Source: Oscillospiraceae bacterium
GTDB lineage: Bacteria > Bacillota > Clostridia > Oscillospirales > Acutalibacteraceae
Assembly (NCBI GenBank): GCA_029007475.1
Contig: JAQXHW010000033.1
Location: 1 to 5,195, forward strand
Length of the DNA stretch: 5,195 nt
Reading direction: 5' to 3'
The notes under the pieces were generated by a model. That model was given only the letters and a program-made list of their open reading frames with translations, was not told the origin of the DNA and ran no database searches. The position numbers and the translations under genes are program-made. Positions 1 to 5,014 of the stretch are shown here, one piece after another. Within the stretch, counting starts at the first letter, position 1. Every line of letters starts with the position of its first letter.

Positions 1-764
1 AGGGTATAGGCAACGCCGCTTGAGAGAATTCCTGCGTATAATATGGAAAACCATGAATCTAAGATACCGCTTATTGTTGGCTTTTCAAAGATGAACATAC
101 ATATCAGAGAAAGCACAGCAACCACGAAAAACTCCAAAAAGGAGAGCTTTAAGCAGTCCACCTTTGCCGAATATTTGTCAACGGCAAGAATTTGAAACGA
201 AAATAAAAACGCACAGGCGATTACAAATATATCAGCGGTACTGATACTTAAGGAATTCAGAGTCTCTATGCTGAAAAGTGCCGAGAAAGAAAACTCGCTG
301 AGTCCGCCTGTCATACATAAAAGGAAAAGTCCTATGAGGGCAAGGGCTATACATATCCAATGAATACCTCTCACCTTTTTACCCATAAACAGTCCGAAAA
401 TCGGAACAATCAAAAGATAGGTCGCCGTGACGAAGCCTGCCTTTCCGGCAGAAGCGCCCATGTGCATGCCAATCTGCTGTGCCGCAGACGCTACAAAAAG
501 AAAAACGCCGCAGACAAGTCCGCCTATAAATAGAGTATTTCTCTCGTTTTTACACTTTTCCTTGTAACGGATTTTATCCTTATGATACTTAAAAGCATCG
601 AAGGCAACAACTATGGGTAAAAGGAATATAATAGCCACGATGGAACGCATGGCAAGGTATGTAAAGGGCTCAACGCCCGTTTCCTCCTGAGCGACAAAGG
701 TACTGCCCCAAATTACCGAGCAGAGAAGCAAAATCGAGAACCCTAAAACTCTTTTAGATTTCAT
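1..764 (-). CDS. EamA/DMT-family membrane transporter, C-terminus cut by window edge
   Basis: This is the N-terminal 254 residues of a polytopic inner-membrane permease of the drug/metabolite transporter superfamily (EamA type, usually about 300 aa with ten helices in two repeated halves). No stop occurs before the left edge, so roughly 50 residues are missing. The start ATG (762-764) is preceded by a perfect AGGAGG (770-775) five bases upstream. Helix 1 ends in WGSTFVAQ (residues 19-26), a typical EamA opening. Residues 104-124 (ASAGKAGF...TYLLIVPIFG) match the end of the first EamA repeat, and the visible end (ILYAGILSSGVAYT, 241-254) matches the equivalent part of the second. Hydrophobic stretches lie near 8-24, 38-55, 78-96, 110-127, 135-152, 177-195, 208-226 and 238-254. 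It is transcribed away from the SRP RNA/dnaX cluster and looks unrelated to it. The substrate cannot be told; EamA proteins export amino acids, metabolites or drugs. Confidence 0.9.
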   Translation of the reverse strand, partial: MKSKRVLGFSILLLCSVIWGSTFVAQEETGVEPFTYLAMRSIVAIIFLLPIVVAFDAFKYHKDKIRYKEKCKNERNTLFIGGLVCGVFLFVASAAQQIGMHMGASAGKAGFVTATYLLIVPIFGLFMGKKVRGIHWICIALALIGLFLLCMTGGLSEFSFSALFSIETLNSLSISTADIFVIACAFLFSFQILAVDKYSAKVDCLKLSFLEFFVVAVLSLICMFIFEKPTISGILDSWFSILYAGILSSGVAYT

Positions 765-793
765 ATTTTCCTCCTAAATGAAGTTACTGAGTG

Positions 794-802
794 ATTATAT
801 CA
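794..802 (-). promoter_or_regulatory. Extended -10 promoter for the EamA transporter
   Basis: On the minus strand the sequence reads TGATATAAT, a consensus TATAAT (794-799) with the TGn extension (800-802). It lies about 30 bp upstream of the permease start codon and about 20 bp upstream of its AGGAGG. No good -35 hexamer is found at 16-18 bp (best TTCCAT, 817-822), which is usual for extended -10 promoters. It is inferred from sequence only. Confidence 0.6.
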
Positions 803-844
803 CACCAACTCAAAGAATGGAATACAGTTTCTATCATTTTTCTA

Positions 845-873
845 TTGATTTCGTGTTTTTGTTGTGCTATAAT
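845..873 (+). promoter_or_regulatory. Strong sigma-A promoter for the SRP RNA (and probably dnaX)
   Basis: The -35 hexamer TTGATT (845-850) and -10 hexamer TATAAT (868-873) are separated by exactly 17 bp, and the -10 carries a TGC extension (865-867). Initiation is expected near 880, just before the first paired base of the SRP RNA (882). Such a near-consensus promoter suits an abundant stable RNA. No second promoter is seen before dnaX, so it may also drive dnaX and the downstream genes by read-through. Confidence 0.8.
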
Positions 874-881
874 AACAAGGT

Positions 882-1046
882 AAATGCAAGCTCAACTGCT
901 TTCGTTTATATAATTGAGCGGCAGGCCCTGTACGATTGAGGCCTGTGAACCATGTCAGGCGGGGAACCGAGCAGCATTAAGCAGTTTTCTTGATGCGATA
1001 TAGTAAGTCTGTCGTTCAATTATGTAAACGAGCTGTGCTTGCATTT
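882..1046 (+). ncRNA. ffs: Signal recognition particle RNA (4.5S / small bacterial SRP RNA)
   Basis: This is the RNA core of the signal recognition particle; it binds the Ffh M domain and directs ribosomes making membrane proteins to FtsY. Domain IV is diagnostic: GTCAGG (954-959), a CGG-GGAA-CCG tetraloop hairpin (960-969) and AGCAGC (970-975) form the conserved symmetric and asymmetric internal loops. Below it, 902-924 pairs with 1009-1031 in a continuous 23-bp helix with three G-U pairs, and the ends clamp through AAATGCAAGC (882-891) and GCTTGCATTT (1037-1046). The predicted transcript is about 165 nt. That is longer than the roughly 110 nt E. coli RNA and shorter than the roughly 270 nt Bacillus type, and I see no Alu domain. 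The outer helix may be trimmed in the mature form. Its place just upstream of dnaX is common in Firmicutes. Identification is firm; the exact ends are inferred. Confidence 0.88.
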
Positions 1047-1055
1047 CTTGCATTT
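1038..1055 (+). repeat. Tandem 9-nt repeat CTTGCATTT at the 3' end of the SRP RNA, followed by a T-run
   Basis: Two perfect copies of CTTGCATTT (1038-1046 and 1047-1055) stand head to tail. Either copy can pair with AAATGCAAG at the RNA's 5' end (882-890). The second copy runs into six T residues (1053-1058), so the terminal helix plus T-run may act as a weak intrinsic terminator for the SRP RNA and leave some read-through into dnaX. Confidence 0.7.
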
Positions 1056-1083
1056 TTTGACTTTTTATGTAAGAGGTGATTTC

Positions 1084-2811
1084 ATGTCCGCATATCAGGT
1101 TCTCTACCGAAAATACCGACCTAAAACCTTTTCTGACGTAGTGGGACAGCCCCAGGTTACCACCACATTAGTTAACGAATTAAAGTCCGGCAGAACCAAC
1201 CACGCTTACCTTTTTACAGGTACTCGCGGTACAGGCAAAACCTCCTGCGCAAAGATTCTTGCGAAGGCAGTTAACTGCTTAAATCCTCAAAACGGCGAGC
1301 CCTGCTGTGAATGTGAAATCTGCAAAGGCATAGACCGAGGCGAAGTTTTTGATGTTGTTGAGATGGACGCCGCCTCTAACCGCGGTATTGACGACATCCG
1401 CAAAATCGTTGAAAAAATCGCCTTTACTCCCGAGCGCGGAAAATATCGCGTCTTTATTATTGACGAGGTACACATGCTCACAACCGAGGCTTTCAACGCG
1501 CTCCTTAAAACTTTGGAGGAGCCTCCCTCCCACGTTATCTTTATTCTTGCAACTACGGAGGTTCACAAGCTCCCCGCAACTATCCTCTCTCGCTGTCAGC
1601 GCTTTGATTTCCACAGAATTTCAGCCGCCGATTTAGCAAGCAGGGTAAAATTCGTTACCGAAACCGAGGGCGGGACAATCACAGATGAAGCCGCACTTTT
1701 AGTCGCTGTTATTGCCGACGGCGCAGTAAGAGATGCCCTCTCGCTTCTTGACCGATGCCTCTCCCTTTCAAACAGCGTAGATATAGAAACCGTGCGCACA
1801 GCCGCAGGACTTGCACAAAAGGATTATCTCCTGAGCCTTGCTTCAAGCTGCGTCAACAAAAATTCCGAGCGCGCTATTTCCACTCTGAATAAGCTTTACA
1901 ATGACTCAAAGGATATGAGTAAGCTCTGCGATGAGCTTATTAATCACTACCGCAGCCTAATGCTGATTAAGACCGTGAGAAATCCCCGCGAGCTAATTAT
2001 CATGTCCGACGAGGAATACGACACCGCCTACGACCAAGCACAGATACTTTCTCTTGCCGATATTGTCTATGCTATGGATGTGCTTCAAAACGCATTTGAA
2101 AGAATGGCAAGAGGCGCTGACAACCGCATTGAGCTTGAAATTGCTTTGGTGAAGCTCAGCGCTCCCGAGCTTGACAGCTCTATTGAGTCTCTGCTCTCTC
2201 GAATTTCGGCACTGGAAAAAGCAGTTAAATGCGGTATTCCTGCCCCTGTCGCTCCTCAAAAACCGGTAGAGCCGGAGAAATCTGAGGATACCAAGGTAAC
2301 TTCAAAAACTAATTATAATTCTAACACAGAAATTTCAGAGACTCTTCACTCTATCCCCGCCACCGAGGAAAAACCGGAGAAAAAGTCTATTGAGACAACT
2401 GCAAAAAGAGCTCAGGAAGCAAGCTCTGCTCCCGCTATACAGAAACCAAAACCCCGTACAAAAGCAGATATGGACAGCATTATGCAAAATGCTCAGCCCC
2501 TTATCTCTTGGCCCGAGATAGTAGATAATCTCAAAAAATACTCAAGGGCTATTGCCTCCTCCTTTGAGGGTACAAACGCCTATATAAGCGGTGATTATTT
2601 ACTCATAGACGCAAAAACCGATATTCCCTTCAAGCTCCTGCAGAATTCCTCTCAGAGAGAAAATCTCCGTCAGGCTGTGCAGGAAATAACAGGCAAACGA
2701 TATATCTTAGGCCCTTACAAGCCGGGTGAAGAAAAGAAAGAAGCTGTAAATCCTCTTGACGCCTTAGCTTCAGAGCTTCGTGCTCAGGGTATAGATGTTA
2801 TTGAAGAATAA
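1084..2811 (+). CDS. dnaX: DNA polymerase III subunit gamma/tau (clamp loader ATPase)
   Basis: This is the AAA+ motor of the clamp loader, which opens the beta sliding clamp and places it on primed DNA at the replication fork. The start at 1084 (MSAYQVLYRKYRP) is preferred over an in-frame ATG at 1039 because AGAGGTGAT (1072-1080) sits just before it, MSAYQ.L.RKYRP is the usual DnaX start, and the extension would overlap the SRP RNA. The product is 575 aa. Visible motifs are Walker A GTRGTGKTS (46-54), zinc-binding cysteines C65, C74, C77 and C80, Walker B FIIDEVH (124-130), sensor 1 ATTEVHKLP (156-164), the SRC arginine-finger motif (169-171) and sensor 2 GAVRDALS (213-220). A helical collar domain follows to about 360. 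A Pro/Glu/Ser/Thr-rich linker (about 383-460) leads to a C-terminal domain (about 465-575) that probably corresponds to the tau-specific polymerase-contacting region. No A AAA AAG slippery site is seen, so one full-length tau-like product is expected. Confidence 0.97.
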   Translation: MSAYQVLYRKYRPKTFSDVVGQPQVTTTLVNELKSGRTNHAYLFTGTRGTGKTSCAKILAKAVNCLNPQNGEPCCECEICKGIDRGEVFDVVEMDAASNRGIDDIRKIVEKIAFTPERGKYRVFIIDEVHMLTTEAFNALLKTLEEPPSHVIFILATTEVHKLPATILSRCQRFDFHRISAADLASRVKFVTETEGGTITDEAALLVAVIADGAVRDALSLLDRCLSLSNSVDIETVRTAAGLAQKDYLLSLASSCVNKNSERAISTLNKLYNDSKDMSKLCDELINHYRSLMLIKTVRNPRELIIMSDEEYDTAYDQAQILSLADIVYAMDVLQNAFERMARGADNRIELEIALVKLSAPELDSSIESLLSRISALEKAVKCGIPAPVAPQKPVEPEKSEDTKVTSKTNYNSNTEISETLHSIPATEEKPEKKSIETTAKRAQEASSAPAIQKPKPRTKADMDSIMQNAQPLISWPEIVDNLKKYSRAIASSFEGTNAYISGDYLLIDAKTDIPFKLLQNSSQRENLRQAVQEITGKRYILGPYKPGEEKKEAVNPLDALASELRAQGIDVIEE

Positions 2812-2864
2812 TTTTAAGACTAATCAGAAAATATATAAATTTATTATCACAAGGAGTTATAAAT

Positions 2865-3224
2865 ATGAAAGCAAGATTACCCCAGGGCTACGGCTCAGGC
2901 GGAGGTACTAACCTCCAGCATTTAGCAAAGCAGGCACAAAAGATGCAGGCTGATATTGAAACAAAAACCGCAGAGCTCGAAGAAAAGGAATATGAAGCAA
3001 AATCAGGCGGCGGCGCAGTTACGGTAGTTGCCACCGGCAAAATGGAAATTAAGTCCATTGAGATTTCTCAGGATGTTGTCGACCCCGATGATGTTGAGAT
3101 GCTCTCTGACCTTGTTATGGCAGCAGTTAACGAAGCCCTCAGAAATGCCGCAAAAGACAAGGAAGAAACCTTGGGAGCAATTTCCGGCGGTCTCGGCAGC
3201 CTTAACATTCCCGGTTTATTCTGA
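2865..3224 (+). CDS. ebfC: YbaB/EbfC family nucleoid-associated protein
   Basis: This is a small (119 aa) dimeric DNA-binding protein of the YbaB/EbfC family, which coats the nucleoid and in many bacteria is encoded between dnaX and recR, exactly as here. After a Gly-rich start (GYGSGGG, 8-14) comes a long amphipathic helix (16-43; NLQHLAKQAQKMQ), then a beta-rich core (about 49-68; GGGAVTVVATGKMEIKSIEI) and the typical VDPDDVEMLSDLV (72-84) leading into the second helix. These make the tweezer-like dimer of the family. An AAGGAG site (2851-2856) lies eight bases before the ATG. The 53-bp gap after dnaX is AT-rich with no convincing promoter or terminator, so co-transcription is likely. The stop codon overlaps the start of recR (TGATG). 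Its precise role, in nucleoid structure or repair alongside RecR, is not settled for the family. Confidence 0.95.
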   Translation: MKARLPQGYGSGGGTNLQHLAKQAQKMQADIETKTAELEEKEYEAKSGGGAVTVVATGKMEIKSIEISQDVVDPDDVEMLSDLVMAAVNEALRNAAKDKEETLGAISGGLGSLNIPGLF

Positions 3225-3826
3225 TGGCTGTATATAACGTACCGGCGCTTGCAAAGCTCATTGATAAGTTCGAAAGCCTTCCGGGAATCGGCAGTAAAAC
3301 CGCACAGCGACTTGCCTATCATGTGCTGAATATGCCCAAAGAGCAGGCCTACGACTTTGCAAAAGCCATTACCGACGCCCACGATAAAATCAAATACTGC
3401 TCTGTTTGCTGTAATTTTTCCGACGAGGAGCTATGCCCTGTCTGCAAAGACCAGAAGAGAGACAAGACCGTTATCTGCGTTGTTGAATCGCCCAGAGACG
3501 CCTTGGCTTTGGAGGCTACAAGGGAATTCGAGGGCACTTACCATGTGCTCCACGGAGCTATCTCCCCTCTTAACAACATCGGTCCCGACGACCTTTATAT
3601 CAAGGAGCTTTTAAGCCGTATTAACAGCGGCACAGTAGAGGAGGTTATCATGGCAACCAACCCCACAGTTGAGGGTGACGCCACCGCTATGTATATCTCC
3701 AGACTGTTAAAGCCCCTGGGTATTAAAACCACACGGCTCGCCTACGGAATTCCCGTTGGCGGCGACCTTGAATATGCCGACGAGGTAACTTTGGCTCGCG
3801 CTTTGGAAGGCAGGAGCATATTATGA
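3224..3826 (+). CDS. recR: Recombination mediator protein RecR
   Basis: RecR acts with RecO (and RecF) to load RecA on SSB-coated single-stranded DNA during gap repair. The 200-aa length is normal for the family. In order there is a helix-hairpin-helix DNA-binding motif (LPGIGSKTAQRLA, 19-31), a C4 zinc finger (C59, C62, C71, C74), and a Toprim domain from about 82 with E88 in VICVVES and the acidic motif NPTVEGDATAMY (146-157). The C-terminus GIPVGGDLEYADEVTLARAL (175-194) is the family's signature Walker B-like segment. Its ATG shares one base with the ebfC stop (TGATG) and I see no convincing ribosome binding site, so translation is probably coupled to ebfC. Its own stop overlaps the smpB start by 4 nt. 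Confidence 0.97.
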   Translation: MAVYNVPALAKLIDKFESLPGIGSKTAQRLAYHVLNMPKEQAYDFAKAITDAHDKIKYCSVCCNFSDEELCPVCKDQKRDKTVICVVESPRDALALEATREFEGTYHVLHGAISPLNNIGPDDLYIKELLSRINSGTVEEVIMATNPTVEGDATAMYISRLLKPLGIKTTRLAYGIPVGGDLEYADEVTLARALEGRSIL

Positions 3827-4290
3827 GTAAGGGCGAAAATATTAAAACGGTTGCTAACAACAAAAAAGCATTCCACGACTACTTCGTAGAGGAGAAATAC
3901 GAGGCCGGTATTGAGCTTTTCGGCACAGAGGTTAAGTCAATTCGCGCAGGCAAGCTCAATCTCAAGGATAGCTGGTGCTCCGTTGTTGAGGGTGAAATTT
4001 TCATAAACGGTATGCACGTTTCTCCCTACGAGCAAGGCAATATCTTTAACCGTGACCCCTTGAGAGTCAGGAAGCTCCTCATGCACAAGAGAGAGATAAC
4101 TAAGCTCTTTTCCTTAGTGAAGCAGGACGGTTACTCCCTTATTCCCCTTTCCGTTTATTTTTCGGGAAGTAAGGTTAAGGTTGAAGTTGGATTATGTAAG
4201 GGCAAAAAGCTCTACGATAAACGTGCTGTTGCCGCAGAAAAATCTGCAAAGCGTACTATCGAAAGAGCGTTAAAAGAGCGTCAGCAATAA
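3823..4290 (+). CDS. smpB: SsrA-binding protein SmpB
   Basis: SmpB binds the tRNA-like part of tmRNA and carries it into the A site of stalled ribosomes, with its C-terminal tail reading the empty mRNA channel. The 155-aa product is normal in length. Visible signatures are NKKAFHDYFVEEKYEAGI (13-30), ELFGTEVKSIRAGKLNLKDS (31-50, the RNA-binding OB-fold core), GMHVSPYEQGN (63-73), HKREI (88-92) and GYSLIPLSVYF (103-113). The tail KGKKLYDKR (127-134, counting from the second K) begins a basic helix that runs to the end. The ATG overlaps the recR stop (ATGA), and AGGAG (3812-3816) lies six bases upstream, so it can be initiated both by coupling and on its own. Its RNA partner ssrA lies about 340 bases downstream, with one small membrane gene between. 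Confidence 0.97.
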   Translation: MSKGENIKTVANNKKAFHDYFVEEKYEAGIELFGTEVKSIRAGKLNLKDSWCSVVEGEIFINGMHVSPYEQGNIFNRDPLRVRKLLMHKREITKLFSLVKQDGYSLIPLSVYFSGSKVKVEVGLCKGKKLYDKRAVAAEKSAKRTIERALKERQQ

Positions 4291-4321
4291 TAAGAATATT
4301 TTTATATATGGAGGTAATACT

Positions 4322-4600
4322 ATGTCAGGAGAAAATCACCGTGAAATGACCGTTGATGAACTTCCTGCAAAGTTTAGACCCATGAGCGCATGGAGCTACT
4401 TTTGGCACACAATCCTTTTCTCTATTCCCGTTGTGGGACTTGTTTTTCTTATCATCTTTGCAGTAGGCGGCACAGCCAACGTCAACAAGCGCAGCTTTGC
4501 ACGTTCATACTTCTGTATATACATTGTTTTTGCAATAGTAGTGCTTATACTATTATTCACAGGCTCATTAGCTGCACTTTCGACTGCACTTTTTCATTAA
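4322..4600 (+). CDS. Small two-helix membrane protein of unknown function
   Basis: I do not recognise a named family for this 92-aa protein. GGAGG (4310-4314) sits seven bases before the ATG, and the gap after smpB is only 31 bp with no terminator, so it looks like a genuine co-transcribed gene. A polar N-terminus (1-22, acidic with some basic residues) is followed by a hydrophobic helix at about 25-48 (including ILFSIPVVGLVFLIIFAVGG). A short basic loop follows, NVNKRSFARSYF (53-64), and then a second helix at about 65-82 (including IYIVFAIVVLILLFTG). No signal peptidase site, cysteine pair or enzymatic motif is seen. The basic inter-helix loop suggests by the positive-inside rule that the loop faces the cytoplasm, with the N-terminus outside, though the polar N-terminus makes this uncertain. 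A hairpin follows the stop within five bases. It could be a small envelope or stress protein; nothing links it to trans-translation except position. Confidence 0.8.
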   Translation: MSGENHREMTVDELPAKFRPMSAWSYFWHTILFSIPVVGLVFLIIFAVGGTANVNKRSFARSYFCIYIVFAIVVLILLFTGSLAALSTALFH

Positions 4601-4603
4601 AAT
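4598..4603 (+). promoter_or_regulatory. Candidate -10 element for ssrA (weak)
   Basis: TAAAAT (4598-4603) overlaps the stop codon of the membrane gene and matches TATAAT at five of six positions. A start near 4610 would place the 5' end inside the loop of the 4605-4624 hairpin, so the new transcript would lack half of that stem. No good -35 is seen at 16-18 bp. An alternative is TTGTTT (4524-4529), 16 bp, TATACT (4546-4551), which would read through the hairpin. Neither is proven. Confidence 0.3.
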
Positions 4604-4604
4604 C

Positions 4605-4624
4605 AGGCTCTGAATGAGCCTTTT
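4605..4624 (+). terminator. Short hairpin with T-run between the membrane protein gene and tmRNA
   Basis: AGGCTC (4605-4610) and GAGCCT (4616-4621) form a 6-bp stem with a 5-nt loop (TGAAT), and the T-run is 4621-4624. This has the form of a small intrinsic terminator, ending only three bases before the mature tmRNA 5' end (4628). It may be a weak terminator of the protein-coding operon or a processing element in a longer tmRNA precursor. Confidence 0.6.
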
Positions 4625-4627
4625 CAT

Positions 4628-4971
4628 GGGGGCGCAATGGTTTCGACGGGGACCACGGACCTCAGTAAGCGGGTAGCGGCGCACAACCGCTATAAAATGT
4701 GCAACCTTAAAAATAAACGACAACAATACTGTTCGTTTAGCAGCTTAAGCTGCTCGTCTGCCCAAGGAGTACCGCGGCCTTGGCTCAGGCGTCGATTAGC
4801 GGTAAAGGTGAACAGAGGAGCGCCTAGTACTTTGTCATCAATAATAGGCTGCCCTTTATGTAATCCGGTTTTCAGGAGTGCATAAAGGAAAGACTAAAAT
4901 GATAACTACACCCGTAGAAAGCTGTGGCGAGTGATTTTCGGACAGGAGTTCGATTCTCCTCGCCTCCACCA
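4628..4971 (+). ncRNA. ssrA: Transfer-messenger RNA (tmRNA, 10Sa RNA)
   Basis: tmRNA, with SmpB, rescues ribosomes stalled on broken mRNA and tags the unfinished protein for degradation. The 5' end GGGGGCGCAATGGTTTCGAC (4628-4647) and the 3' end are characteristic. GGGGGCG (4628-4634) pairs with CGCCTCC (4961-4967) as a 7-bp acceptor stem with one G-U, and ACCA (4968-4971) is encoded, so CCA need not be added. The T arm is AGGAG-TTCGATT-CTCCT (4944-4960). The tag frame ends in codons for NDNNTVRLAA followed by TAA (4746-4748), in the style of known tags such as ANDENYALAA. The perfect palindrome GCAGCTTAAGCTGC (4740-4753) around the stop forms helix 5, and pseudoknot-rich sequence follows. 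The length (344 nt) is normal and it is one-piece, not permuted. The resume codon is uncertain: either ATA at 4713 or GCA at 4701, both in frame. Confidence 0.97.
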
Positions 4972-4974
4972 AAG

Positions 4975-5014
4975 AATAACCGTCATTCTGATACAACGGA
5001 ATGACGGTTATTTT
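4975..5014 (+). terminator. Intrinsic terminator of ssrA
   Basis: AATAACCGTCATTC (4975-4988) and GAATGACGGTTATT (4999-5012) form a perfect 14-bp stem with a 10-nt loop, running into TTTT (5011-5014). It begins three bases after the tmRNA CCA end. The outer A-T pairs make it roughly symmetric on the other strand too (A-run at 4971-4976), so it might also stop transcripts coming from the right. Confidence 0.88.

Noticed and set aside
882..930. Alu domain of a large Bacillus-type SRP RNA
   Set aside because: The 5' segment pairs as simple helices with the 3' end and shows no small Alu hairpins or loop-loop interaction.
1039..1083. In-frame upstream ATG extending dnaX by 15 residues
   Set aside because: The extension lies within the SRP RNA terminal helix, has no ribosome binding site, and does not resemble the DnaX N-terminus; the start at 1084 has AGAGGTGAT before it.
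1279..1614. 111-codon minus-strand open frame and several shorter ones inside dnaX
   Set aside because: They are antisense or out-of-frame shadows of the conserved DnaX coding sequence, without ribosome binding sites or recognisable motifs.
2270..2420. A-rich runs in dnaX as possible programmed frameshift (tau/gamma) sites
   Set aside because: Runs such as GAGAAAAAGTC (around 2377) have only five A residues and do not match A AAA AAG; no stop-proximal stem with an upstream ribosome binding-like site was found.
2812..2864. AT-rich gap before ebfC as an internal promoter
   Set aside because: TATATA-like and TATTAT sequences occur, but none has a reasonable -35 hexamer at 16-18 bp spacing.
3068..3382. 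104-codon minus-strand open frame across ebfC and recR
   Set aside because: Both underlying plus-strand genes are firmly identified and the antisense product shows no family features.
4637..4885. 82-codon open frame on the plus strand starting at ATG 4637
   Set aside because: It lies entirely inside the tmRNA and uses a frame different from the tag; it is structural RNA sequence.
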